A stretch of DNA of 64,000 bases from Malikia sp. (GCF_028687635.1 NZ_JAQTZS010000005.1:82663-146662); one strand, 5' to 3'; counted from the first letter of the stretch, positions 1-8,846 are shown. Numbers and translations are program-made. The notes: generated from the letters alone by a model not told the origin.

Positions 1-42
1 CCGACGCTCTACGACCTCATGTACCGGCTGGGGCTCAAGTAG
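1..42 (+). CDS. C-terminal end (partial) of a Fis-type HTH protein, probably a PrsR-like sigma-54-dependent response regulator
   Basis: Frame 1 reads PTLYDLMYRLGLK*, resembling the terminal helix ('..SRPTLYDLMxKLG') of PEP-CTERM-associated NtrC-type regulators; only 13 residues are visible. Confidence 0.5.
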   Translation, partial: PTLYDLMYRLGLK

Positions 43-167
43 CGCATGTCGGGTGTTTTTACAGTGGCGGGCCTTTGAGAGATGGGCGCCATCTGCCAGA
101 TTGTTGATTGCAGAAAAAACCAATAAAAATCAATGGTATAGAATTTTTACCCTGAAATTTCTTTACC

Positions 168-183
168 TGGCACGCATCATGCT
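168..183 (+). promoter_or_regulatory. Candidate sigma-54 (RpoN) promoter, TGGCACGCATCATGCT
   Basis: -24 GG (169-170) and -12 GC (181-182) separated by exactly 10 nt, with TGGCAC matching the -24 consensus; about 95 nt upstream of the PEP-CTERM gene. Confidence 0.7.
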
Positions 184-278
184 TGCTTGCTGAGTGCGGT
201 TAGGGAGGTGTGGGATTCACTGAATTCCGTGCCAATAGGTAGGCCGCAAGCTCTTCAACAATCATCTCGGAGTGCAAC

Positions 279-1253
279 ATGAACATCTCACGCACAACAT
301 TCGGCAAGCCGCTGCTGGCTTCCGCGCTGGCGATGGCGGGTCTGGGTCTGGCAGGTCAGGCGCATGCCGTTGCGGTAGCTTACTCATCGGTTCAGCTGTT
401 TGAGTTCCAGGTACTACCGCAAAACGGAGCAACCTTCACGCCGACCCCCAACGCCCGTCAGACTTCTAGCAACGCTTCTTATCCTGGTTATCCGTCTATT
501 TCTAACACGGTGGGACCGAACCTTCCTGGTGGGGGATCCGATGTGCCACAAGCAAAGTCGGGTCCTGGTTTGTTTCCTGCCGAAAACACCTACTCACCTT
601 CCCCAGTTACTAATGCGGCTTCCTTGACCATCACCATGGCCGGTGCTCGTGGCGATGCCCGAACCGCTGATATTGTCGGTGACACGCCTGATCGTGGTCT
701 GTTAGTTCAAAACGTCAGCGAAGTCAAGCTCGACAATATCTCTGGATCTACCCAAGGCGGTAGCGCTAACACCAACTCCGGGACTTTGGGTATCCTGAGT
801 CTGACTGCACCTGCAGATACGCTGAATCTCTCCTTTGATGCTCTGGTCCGGCGTTATGCCAGCACCACGGAAGCTGGTGAGTATGCCTTTGCTTCGACAA
901 ACGTGAGCTTTACCCTGACACCTACGGGTGGTGGTGTTGCAACTCCAATGCAGATGTCGGGTACAGACTACGCCAGGTTGACGGGGCAGTGTGATTCTTC
1001 AGCAGGCGAAGGTTCACTAAACTGTGACAGTATGGTGGATCTTTCTTCCGCTGGTCAGTATTTCACTTTGACACCGCTAACTGCTCTGGCTGTGGGTGAT
1101 TATTCCTTGAGCCTGAATATTGCCAGTAGCGCCAATGCCCGCGATGTGCCCGAGCCGGCCACCATGTCGCTGCTCGGCGCAGGTCTGATGGGCTTGGCTG
1201 CCGCCCGCCGCCGCAAGGCCAAGGTCAAGGAGCAAGAACAGGTTCAAGCCTGA
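279..1253 (+). CDS. PEP-CTERM sorting domain-containing secreted protein
   Basis: N-terminal signal peptide (LASALAMAGLGLAGQAHA) and C-terminal DVPEPATMSLLGAGLMGLAAARRRK tripartite PEP-CTERM signal. Confidence 0.93.
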   Translation: MNISRTTFGKPLLASALAMAGLGLAGQAHAVAVAYSSVQLFEFQVLPQNGATFTPTPNARQTSSNASYPGYPSISNTVGPNLPGGGSDVPQAKSGPGLFPAENTYSPSPVTNAASLTITMAGARGDARTADIVGDTPDRGLLVQNVSEVKLDNISGSTQGGSANTNSGTLGILSLTAPADTLNLSFDALVRRYASTTEAGEYAFASTNVSFTLTPTGGGVATPMQMSGTDYARLTGQCDSSAGEGSLNCDSMVDLSSAGQYFTLTPLTALAVGDYSLSLNIASSANARDVPEPATMSLLGAGLMGLAAARRRKAKVKEQEQVQA

Positions 1254-1286
1254 CAGCGCTTAGCAAAAAACCCGCGCAAGCCCAAT

Positions 1287-1317
1287 GCCAGTCAGTTGAT
1301 TCTGACTGGCTTTTTTT
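1287..1317 (+). terminator. Rho-independent terminator of the PEP-CTERM gene
   Basis: GCCAGTCAG-TTGATT-CTGACTGGC perfect 9-bp stem followed by T7. Confidence 0.92.
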
Positions 1318-1362
1318 GTGTGCGCCCAACATGGGCGCACACCTGCGGGTGCAAGTCCCGCC
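1318..1362 (+). mobile_element. Probable truncated 5' end of a group II intron (domain I start), group IIC-like placement
   Basis: GTGTGCGCCC-AACAT-GGGCGCACAC perfect stem followed by GCGGG-TGCAAGT-CCCGC ('GGGTGCAAGTCCC' hallmark of bacterial group II intron 5' regions), starting directly after the terminator T-run. Confidence 0.55.
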
Positions 1363-1364
1363 AC

Positions 1365-1568
1365 GCCACCGACCGTTTCAAGTTTTTCAGCTACTAGGAA
1401 CTGATGGCCCGTGACAAAGCCAGTCTAGACATCTTCTGGCTGAAGGACGAGAGCCTGGATAACCTCGACGATTTGCCGCCGCCAGATGTGCTGCAGCAGG
1501 AGATCATTGAGCATCTCGAAGCGGCATTGGCTGCATTCCGAGACGTGGCGGTTGGACTGCGCAACTGA
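1365..1568 (+). pseudogene. hsdM: Remnant of the C-terminus of a type I restriction-modification M subunit (N-6 DNA methylase)
   Basis: In-frame reading HATDRFKFFSY*ELMARDKASLDIFWLKDESLDNLDDLPPPDVLQQEIIEHLEAALAAFRDVAVGLRN*; typical HsdM C-terminal tail with an in-frame TAG (1395-1397). Confidence 0.8.
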
Positions 1569-1640
1569 ACCCTGTTTGCAATTTATACCGATTTCACTTG
1601 ATGGGCACAGGCATCCAGTCAGTGCTAGCATTCCCGCTCC

Positions 1641-2765
1641 ATGCAGATCCAAAACATCAGGCAGCGCCTGCGCGCGCTCGCCGCCCGCCCCGTCCACGAA
1701 GACCGCATCCTGCGCGCCTGGCTGCAGGCGCGCCCGCTCGACCAGCGCACCAAGCGCCAGTCCGAGCATTACTATCCCGTCAGCCTGCGCGAAGGCCTGC
1801 CCGCGCTGCAGGCCGATCTCGATGCACTCGCACGCATCCGCAGCCTGCACCCCGGCAGTGACGGCTCGGCCCGGCTGCTGGTCGAGCTGTCGGATGGCCA
1901 GACGGTCGAGAGCGTGCTGCTGCCGCGCGGCGGCGTCTGCGTCTCGACCCAGGTCGGCTGCGCGGTCGGCTGCCAGTTCTGCATGACGGGCCAGAGCGGC
2001 CTGCTGCGTCAGATCAGCTCGGCCGAGATCGTGGCCCAGGTCGTGCTCGCGCGCAGCCAGCGCCAGGTGGACAAGGTCGTTTTCATGGGCATGGGCGAGC
2101 CCTCGCACAACCTGGACAATGTGCTGGCGGCGATCGAGCTGCTCGCCAGCCATGGCGCGATCGGCCACAAGAACCTGGTGTTCTCGACCGTCGGCGACCC
2201 GCGCGCTTTCGAGCGCCTGCCGCAAGGCAGCGTCAAGCCAGCGCTCGCCGTGTCACTGCACACCACCGATGCCAGCTTGCGCGAGCGCCTGCTGCCGCGC
2301 GCCCCGCGCATCAGCCCGGCCGAACTGGTCGAGCAGGCCGAGGCCTACGCGCGCGCCACCGGCTACCCCATCCAGTACCAGTGGACGCTGCTCGAAGGCG
2401 TCAACGATGGCGACGAGGAAATCGAACGCCTGGTGCCGCTGCTGCAGGGCAAGCTCGCGATGATGAACTTCATCCCCTTCAACTCGGTCGAGGGTTCGGG
2501 CTTCCAGCGCCCGAGCGAGGAACGCGCCTGGGAGATGACCCAGGCCCTGCGCCGCCATGGCATCATCGCCTGCCTGCGCGACTCGGCCGGCCAGGACGTG
2601 GATGGCGGCTGCGGCCAACTGCGCGCCCGCGCGTTGGGCCAGCAGCCGGATCAGGCGTTGCCGATGGCAATGCCCCAGCGCGCCAACGCGGCGTCGTCGC
2701 TCACGCGCGCATCGACCCAGCGCGCGCCCTCGGGCGTGACTTCCTTCTTCCAGAACGGCGCCTGA
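1641..2765 (+). CDS. RlmN/Cfr-like radical SAM RNA methyltransferase (RlmN-family paralogue)
   Basis: CAVGCQFC radical SAM motif, GMGEPSHN, STVGDP, VSLHTTD, RDSAGQDVDGGCGQL. Confidence 0.9.
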   Translation: MQIQNIRQRLRALAARPVHEDRILRAWLQARPLDQRTKRQSEHYYPVSLREGLPALQADLDALARIRSLHPGSDGSARLLVELSDGQTVESVLLPRGGVCVSTQVGCAVGCQFCMTGQSGLLRQISSAEIVAQVVLARSQRQVDKVVFMGMGEPSHNLDNVLAAIELLASHGAIGHKNLVFSTVGDPRAFERLPQGSVKPALAVSLHTTDASLRERLLPRAPRISPAELVEQAEAYARATGYPIQYQWTLLEGVNDGDEEIERLVPLLQGKLAMMNFIPFNSVEGSGFQRPSEERAWEMTQALRRHGIIACLRDSAGQDVDGGCGQLRARALGQQPDQALPMAMPQRANAASSLTRASTQRAPSGVTSFFQNGA

Positions 2766-3196
2766 GTCTTGAGGTAATCCATCAGGAACTCGCAGGCCTG
2801 GAAGCTCTCGCCGCGGTGCATCGAGCTCACCGCCACCAGCACGATCTGGTCCTGCGGCTGCAGCAGCCCCACGCGGTGCACCACGCGCGCGCCCAGGATG
2901 TCGAAGCGGGTAAAAGCCTGTTCGATCATCGCCTCGATGGAGCGCTCGGTCATGCCAGGATAATGCTCCAGCTCCATCGTCGCGACCGATGCGCCCTCGT
3001 TGCGGTCGCGCATCGTGCCGACGAAGGCACAGACCGCACCCACGGTCGGCTCGCCACGGCGCAAAGCTTGCACCTCGGCACTCAGGTCAAAGTCCTCATG
3101 CCGGATGCTGACGCTGGCGCGGCGCCCATCCAAGCCGGTACCGCCCCCTTCAACATCGCTGGAGGCATCGGTCTGGGTTGCCGACGGCGTACTCAT
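2651..3196 (-). CDS. moaE: Molybdopterin synthase catalytic subunit MoaE
   Basis: VGAVCAFVGTMRDRNEG..LEHYPGMTE..RVGLLQPQDQIVLVAVSSMHRGESFQACEFLMDYLKTQAPFWKKE; start ATG at 3196. Confidence 0.95.
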   Translation of the reverse strand: MSTPSATQTDASSDVEGGGTGLDGRRASVSIRHEDFDLSAEVQALRRGEPTVGAVCAFVGTMRDRNEGASVATMELEHYPGMTERSIEAMIEQAFTRFDILGARVVHRVGLLQPQDQIVLVAVSSMHRGESFQACEFLMDYLKTQAPFWKKEVTPEGARWVDARVSDDAALARWGIAIGNA

Positions 3197-3198
3197 GC

Positions 3199-3450
3199 TC
3201 AGCCCCCCGTCACCGGCGGGAAGAATGCCACCTCGGCGCCTTCGCGCAAGGCGGCCTCGTCGCCGACCATGTGCTGATCGAGCGAGGCCCGCACGGCGCG
3301 GCCACGCGCCAGCGCCTCGGCCCAGACGCCACCGCGCGCGATCAACTCGTCGCGCAGTGCGCCCACCGACGCGGCCTCGGTCTGCCAGCTCAGGCTGGCC
3401 AGGTCCAGCGCCTCGCGGATGGAGGCAAAGAATCGGAGCTCGATCTGCAT
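3199..3450 (-). CDS. moaD: Molybdopterin synthase sulfur carrier subunit MoaD
   Basis: Short ubiquitin-like protein MQIELRFFASIREAL.. ending in FFPPVTGG (C-terminal GG). Confidence 0.93.
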   Translation of the reverse strand: MQIELRFFASIREALDLASLSWQTEAASVGALRDELIARGGVWAEALARGRAVRASLDQHMVGDEAALREGAEVAFFPPVTGG

Positions 3451-3455
3451 GTGAT

Positions 3456-4796
3456 TCAGCCCAGCAGGGCCGCCAAGGAAATGAAATTGACGCTGTCGCC
3501 ACGCGCGACGGTGCGACCCGCCGGCAGATCGACCAGCCCGTCGCACCAGGCGACCGAAGTCAGCACGCCCGAGCTCTGATTCGGGAACAGGTCCAGCCCG
3601 CCCGCCGCATTGCGGCGCGCGCGCAGGAACTCGCGCCGGCGGTCGGCGCGCGGCCAGTCGAAATGCGCCGGCAAGGCCAGCCCGGGCGGCAGGCCGTCGG
3701 CGCCGGGCTGGGCTTGCACGCCCTGCCCTGCGCTGATGCCCTGCAGTCGCAGCAGCAAGGGCCGCACCAGCAACAGGAAGGTTACGAAACTCGACACCGG
3801 GTTGCCCGGCAAGCCGACGAAATGGCAGCGGCCCGCCGCATCACCCGGGTCGCCAGTCTGGTCCGATGGGTCCGCCTGGCCCGAACGGGCAATCCAGCCA
3901 TGCGCAAAAGGCTTGCCCGGCTTGATGGCGATCTGCCACAGGTCCAGGCCGCCGAGCTGCTGCACCGCTGGCTTGACATGGTCCTCCTCGCCGACCGAGA
4001 CGCCGCCGCTGGTCACGATCAGGTCATGCGCCTCGGCGGCAGCGCGCAACGCCTCCAGCGTGGCCTCGCGCCGGTCCGGCACGATGCCCAGATCACTGAC
4101 CTCGCAGCCCAGGCGCCGCAGCAGCACGCTCAGGAAATAGCGGTTGGAGTTGTAGATGGCGCCGGGCGCCATGTCTTCAGGTGCCACCTCGCCCGGCATG
4201 ACCAGCTCGTCGCCGGTCGAAAACAGCGCCACGCGCACGCGCGGGCGCACCGGCAATGCCGCCAGACCCAGGCTGGCGGCCAGGCCCAGCTCGGCCGGCC
4301 CGAGCCGGGTGCCGGCGGGCAGCACCGTGTCGCCCTGGCGCATGTCCTCGCCACGGCGGCGGATGAACTGACCAACGGCGGGCGCTTGCTGGAAGCGCAC
4401 CGATCCGTCAGCCTGGGGTTCAGCCTCCTCCTGCATCACCACCGCGTCGGCACCAGCAGGCAGCGGCGCGCCGGTGAAGATGCGCGCCACGCTGCCGGGC
4501 TGCAGCACCAAGCCGAAATGGCCGGCCGGGATGCGCTGCGACACCGCCAGGGCCTGGCCGGCCGCGATCGCAGCCGCCACCTCGGCGCTGTTGACCGCGT
4601 AGCCATCCATCGACGAGTTGTCGAAGCCCGGCACGTCCAGCCCGGACCGGATGTCCTGCGCCAGCACGCGGCCGTCGGCCTCCAGCGTGGCCACCGACTC
4701 CTGGCCCGCCAGCGGCTGCGCCGCGCCCAGCAGCTGGGCCAGCGCATCCTCCAGGCTCATCAGGCCAGTACGGCGGGGGGCTTCGGTGTGGCTCAT
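3456..4796 (-). CDS. moeA: Molybdopterin molybdenumtransferase MoeA
   Basis: DVPGFDNSSMDGYAV, RIFTGAPLPAGADAVVMQEE, TGDELV, TSGGVSVGEEDHVKP, FVGLPGNPVSSFVTF. Confidence 0.95.
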   Translation of the reverse strand: MSHTEAPRRTGLMSLEDALAQLLGAAQPLAGQESVATLEADGRVLAQDIRSGLDVPGFDNSSMDGYAVNSAEVAAAIAAGQALAVSQRIPAGHFGLVLQPGSVARIFTGAPLPAGADAVVMQEEAEPQADGSVRFQQAPAVGQFIRRRGEDMRQGDTVLPAGTRLGPAELGLAASLGLAALPVRPRVRVALFSTGDELVMPGEVAPEDMAPGAIYNSNRYFLSVLLRRLGCEVSDLGIVPDRREATLEALRAAAEAHDLIVTSGGVSVGEEDHVKPAVQQLGGLDLWQIAIKPGKPFAHGWIARSGQADPSDQTGDPGDAAGRCHFVGLPGNPVSSFVTFLLLVRPLLLRLQGISAGQGVQAQPGADGLPPGLALPAHFDWPRADRRREFLRARRNAAGGLDLFPNQSSGVLTSVAWCDGLVDLPAGRTVARGDSVNFISLAALLG

Positions 4797-4815
4797 GATG
4801 ATGACGGCTCCGCGC

Positions 4816-6246
4816 TCAGTCGGCGCAATGTTCGGCGATATAGGCCTTGACCTGCGCGACATCGGCCGGCATCACCAGCACGCGCTTCGGCAGCGCCTCG
4901 ATGCCCTCGAACTTCGCGGGACGGTTGGGCTCCTGGCCCAGCGCCTCGACGATGGTGGCGGCAAACTTGATCGGCAGCGCCGTTTCCAGCACGATCATCG
5001 GCACGCCCGCCGTCAGATGCTCGCGCGCCACCTTGACGCCATCGGCGGTGTGGGTGTCGATCATCTGGCCGAAACACTCGTGGGTATCACGGATGGTGTC
5101 CAGCCGGTTCGCGTGCGTGCTCTTGCCGCTGACAAAGCCGTAGCGCTGGGCAGCCTGCGCGAACTGTGGGTCGGCGCTCAGGTCGAAGCGGCCGTCGCGG
5201 TTCAGCGCGTCGCCAAACAACGCCTTGACGCGCGCGCCATCGCGGCCCAGCAGGTCGAACACGAAGCGCTCGAAGTTGCTCGCCTTGGAGATGTCCATCG
5301 ACGGGCTCGAGGTCTCGAAGGTGTCGGCGCTGCCGCGCACGCGGTAGACCCCGGTGCGGAAGAACTCGTCGAGCACGTCGTTCTCGTTGGTCGCGACCAC
5401 CAGCTGGTGGATCGGCAGGCCCATCATGCGCGCGACATGTCCGGCGCAGACGTTGCCGAAGTTGCCGCTCGGCACCGCGAAGCTGACCTGCTGCGCGTTC
5501 GATTCGGTCGCGTACAGGTAGCCGGCAAAGTAGTACACCACCTGGGCCAGCAGGCGCGCCCAGTTGATCGAGTTGACCGTGCCGATGCGGTACTGGCGCT
5601 TGAACTCCAGGTCGTTCGAGACCGCCTTGACGATGTCCTGGCAGTCGTCGAACACGCCGTCGATCGCGATGTTGTGGATGTTCGCGTCGAGCAGGCTGAA
5701 CATCTGCGCCTGCTGGAACGGGCTCATGCGTCCGTTCGGGCTGGTCATGAAGACGCGCACGCCCTGCTTGCCACGCATCGCGTACTCGGCCGCGCTGCCG
5801 GTGTCCCCGCTGGTGGCGCCCAGGATGTTGAGCTGCTCGCCGCGCCGGCCCAGTTCGTACTCGAACAGGTTGCCCAGCAGCTGCATCGCCATGTCCTTGA
5901 AGGCCAGGGTCGGGCCGTTGGACAGGGCTTCGATCAGCACGCCGTCTTCAAGCTGGCGCAGCGGGACGATTTCCTTCGTGCCGAACACCGCCTCGGTGTA
6001 GGTCTTGGCGCAGAGCGCGCGCAGGTCGTCGGCCGGGATGTCGTCGATGTAGAGCGACAGCACTTCGAACGCCAGCGCGGCATAGCCCTGCTCGCGCAGG
6101 ATCTTGCGCCAGGCATCGAGCATCGCGCCATCGACCTGCGGATAGGACTCGGGCAGATACAGGCCGCCATCGGGCGCCAGGCCCTCCAGCAGGATTTCGC
6201 AGAACCGCTTGCGCTCGGCGTGGCCTCGGGTGGAGAGATAACGCAT
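4816..6246 (-). CDS. thrC: Threonine synthase
   Basis: MRYLSTRG...GPTLAFKDMAMQLLG, ATSGDTGSAAEYA, SINWARLLAQVVYYF, VPSGNFGN. Confidence 0.96.
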   Translation of the reverse strand: MRYLSTRGHAERKRFCEILLEGLAPDGGLYLPESYPQVDGAMLDAWRKILREQGYAALAFEVLSLYIDDIPADDLRALCAKTYTEAVFGTKEIVPLRQLEDGVLIEALSNGPTLAFKDMAMQLLGNLFEYELGRRGEQLNILGATSGDTGSAAEYAMRGKQGVRVFMTSPNGRMSPFQQAQMFSLLDANIHNIAIDGVFDDCQDIVKAVSNDLEFKRQYRIGTVNSINWARLLAQVVYYFAGYLYATESNAQQVSFAVPSGNFGNVCAGHVARMMGLPIHQLVVATNENDVLDEFFRTGVYRVRGSADTFETSSPSMDISKASNFERFVFDLLGRDGARVKALFGDALNRDGRFDLSADPQFAQAAQRYGFVSGKSTHANRLDTIRDTHECFGQMIDTHTADGVKVAREHLTAGVPMIVLETALPIKFAATIVEALGQEPNRPAKFEGIEALPKRVLVMPADVAQVKAYIAEHCAD

Positions 6247-7568
6247 CAGGCCAGTTCCTCCTTGCGGATGCGAGCGATCGGCGCCAGCACCGTGGGCAGC
6301 GCCTGGATCTGGGCCAGGGCGTCGTTCATCGTGCCTTCGCGCGTGTCGTGGGTCAGGATGATCAGGTCGGTCTGGGTCGCGCCCTCGCCGGCCACCTCGT
6401 CGGCCTCGCGCTGCAGCACCGCGTCGATGCTGATGCCCAGGCCGGCCAGGATGCCGGTCACCTGGGCCAGCACGCCGGCCTTGTCGGCCACGCGCAGGCG
6501 CAGGTAGTAGCTGGTCACGACTTCGCTCATCGGCAGCACCGGCAGGTCGCTCAACTCGCTGGGCTGGAAGGCCAGGTGCGGCACGCGGTTCAGCGGGTCG
6601 GCGGTGTGCAGGCGGGTGATGTCGACCAGGTCGGCGATCACGGCGCTGGCGGTCGGCTCGCTGCCAGCGCCCTTGCCGTAGTACAGCGTGGTGCCGACGG
6701 CATCGCCCTGCACCACCACCGCGTTCATCGCGCCCTCTACATTGGCGATCAGGCGCTTGGCCGGCACCAGGGTCGGGTGCACGCGCAGCTCCACGCCCCC
6801 CTCGACGCGCTTGGTGATGCCCAGCAGCTTGATGCGGTAGCCCAGCTGCTCGGCATACTTGATGTCGGCCGCGCCCAGCTTGGTGATGCCTTCGACATAG
6901 GCCTTGTCGAACTGGACCGGGATGCCGTAGGCGATCGCGCTCATGATGGTCGCCTTGTGCGCCGCGTCCACGCCCTCGATGTCGAAGGTCGGGTCGGCCT
7001 CGGCGTAACCCAGACGCTGCGCTTCCTTGAGCACCACCTCGAAGTCCAGGCCCTTGTCGCGCATCTCGGACAGGATGAAGTTGGTGGTGCCGTTGATGAT
7101 GCCGGCCACCCACTGGATGCGGTTGGCGGTCAGACCCTCGCGCAGCGCCTTGATGATCGGGATGCCACCGGCGACGGCGGCCTCGAAGGCCACCATCACG
7201 CCCTTGGCCTGCGCGGCGGCAAAGATCTCGGTGCCATGCACGGCCAGCAGCGCCTTGTTGGCGGTGACCACATGCTTGCCGGCGGCAATCGCTTCGAGCA
7301 CCAGCGCCTTGGCGATGCCGTAGCCGCCGATCAGCTCGACCACGATGTCGATCTCGGGGTTGGCGATCACGGCCCGCGCATCATTGACCACCTGCACGCC
7401 CTCGCCCACCACCGAGCGGGCGCGCTCGACATCGAGGTCGGCGACCATGGTGATCTGGATGCCACGGCCAGCACGGCGGGTGATCTCTTCCTGGTTGCGC
7501 TTGAGCACGTTGAACGTGCCGCTGCCCACGGTGCCTATGCCCAGCAGGCCGACTTGGATCGGTTTCAT
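6246..7568 (-). CDS. hom: Homoserine dehydrogenase
   Basis: MKPIQVGLLGIGTVGSGT, TANKALLAVHG, VAGIINGTTNFIL, C-terminal ACT domain; stop overlaps thrC start. Confidence 0.96.
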   Translation of the reverse strand: MKPIQVGLLGIGTVGSGTFNVLKRNQEEITRRAGRGIQITMVADLDVERARSVVGEGVQVVNDARAVIANPEIDIVVELIGGYGIAKALVLEAIAAGKHVVTANKALLAVHGTEIFAAAQAKGVMVAFEAAVAGGIPIIKALREGLTANRIQWVAGIINGTTNFILSEMRDKGLDFEVVLKEAQRLGYAEADPTFDIEGVDAAHKATIMSAIAYGIPVQFDKAYVEGITKLGAADIKYAEQLGYRIKLLGITKRVEGGVELRVHPTLVPAKRLIANVEGAMNAVVVQGDAVGTTLYYGKGAGSEPTASAVIADLVDITRLHTADPLNRVPHLAFQPSELSDLPVLPMSEVVTSYYLRLRVADKAGVLAQVTGILAGLGISIDAVLQREADEVAGEGATQTDLIILTHDTREGTMNDALAQIQALPTVLAPIARIRKEELA

Positions 7569-7604
7569 TGAATATGTTCCAGTTTCAAAAATCAAAAAAG
7601 GGGA

Positions 7605-8846
7605 TCAGGCGCGGTCAGTGCCGTGGCGCTTGCGGAAATTGGCCAGGAAGCGCCCGATGCGGCCGACCGCATCGGTCAGGTCATTCTCGTGCGGCAGGAA
7701 GACCAGGCGGAAATGGTCCGGCGTCGGGAAGTTGAAGCCGGTGCCCTGCACGATCAGCACCTTCTCCTCGGCCAGCAGCTCGTAGGCGAACTGCTGGTCG
7801 TCGGTGATGGGATAGATCTCGGGGTCGAGCCGCGGGAACATGTACAGCGCCGCCTTGGGCTTGACGCAGCTCACGCCCGGAATCTCGGTCAGCAGCTGGT
7901 GCGCCAGGTCGCGCTGGCGGCACAGGCGCCCGCTCGGCGCCACCAGATCATCGATGCTCTGGTAGCCGCCCAGCGCGGTCTGGATCGCCAGCTGACCCGG
8001 GGTGTTGGCGCACAGCCGCATCGACGCCAGCATGTTCAGGCCCTCGATGTAGTCGCTGATGCGGCGCTTGTCGCCCGAGATGACCATCCAGCCGGCGCGG
8101 TAGCCGCAGCTGCGGTAGTTCTTGGACAGGCCGTTGAAGGTCACGAACGGCACGTCATCGGCCAGCGAGGCAATCGAGGTGTGGACGTTGCCATCGTACA
8201 GCACCTTGTCGTAGATCTCATCGGCGAACACGATCAGGCCGTGACGGCGCGCGATCTCGACGATCTGCAGCAGCACCGCGTCCGGGTACAGCGCGCCGGT
8301 CGGGTTGTTCGGGTTGATGATCACGATGCCCTTGGTGTGGGGCGTGATCTTGCGCTCGATGTCGGCCAGGTCCGGATTCCAGTCCGACTGCTCGTCGCAC
8401 AGATAGTGCACCGGCGTGCCGCCCGACAGGGAAATCGACGCGGTCCACAACGGGTAGTCCGGCGCCGGCACCAGGATCTCGTCGCCCGGGTTCAGCAGCG
8501 CGTTCATCGACATCGCGATCAGCTCGCTGGCGCCGTTGCCGAGGTAGACATCGTCGACCGTGACGCCGGCAATGCGCTTTTCCTGGCAGTAATGCACGAC
8601 CGACTTGCGCGGAGCGAACAGGCCCTTGCTGTCGGTGTAGCCGGCGGCCTGCGGCAGGTTGCGGATCATGTCCTGCACGATCTCCTCGGGCGGCTCCAGC
8701 CCGAACACCGCCAGGTTGCCGATGTTGAGCTTGATGATCTTGTGGCCGTCTTCCTCCATGGCGCGCGCCTTGTCCAGCACGGGTCCACGGATGTCGTAGC
8801 AAACGTTGGCCAGCTTGGCCGATTTCTGGATATGAGGGGCGGGCAT
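7605..8846 (-). CDS. alaA: PLP-dependent aminotransferase (alanine aminotransferase AlaA-like)
   Basis: LNIGNLAVFGLEPPEEI, PDYPLWTA, INPNNPTGALY, DEIYDKVLYDG, NGLSKNYR. Confidence 0.85.
   Translation of the reverse strand: MPAPHIQKSAKLANVCYDIRGPVLDKARAMEEDGHKIIKLNIGNLAVFGLEPPEEIVQDMIRNLPQAAGYTDSKGLFAPRKSVVHYCQEKRIAGVTVDDVYLGNGASELIAMSMNALLNPGDEILVPAPDYPLWTASISLSGGTPVHYLCDEQSDWNPDLADIERKITPHTKGIVIINPNNPTGALYPDAVLLQIVEIARRHGLIVFADEIYDKVLYDGNVHTSIASLADDVPFVTFNGLSKNYRSCGYRAGWMVISGDKRRISDYIEGLNMLASMRLCANTPGQLAIQTALGGYQSIDDLVAPSGRLCRQRDLAHQLLTEIPGVSCVKPKAALYMFPRLDPEIYPITDDQQFAYELLAEEKVLIVQGTGFNFPTPDHFRLVFLPHENDLTDAVGRIGRFLANFRKRHGTDRA

Noticed and set aside
757-766. GGCGGTAGCG, identical to the core of E. 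coli ops
   Set aside because: Lies in the middle of the PEP-CTERM coding sequence, followed by a terminator rather than an operon; likely chance.
1345-1375. T-arm-like GCGGG-TGCAAGT-CCCGC, considered as a tRNA/tmRNA 3' remnant left by an integrase
   Set aside because: Loop does not match TTCRANY and no acceptor/CCA follows; group II intron 5' region fits better.
3000-6507. Very long + strand ORFs (616 and 629 aa) opposite moeA/thrC/hom
   Set aside because: Antisense to well-supported genes; low-complexity Arg/Ala/His-rich translations typical of high-GC shadow ORFs.
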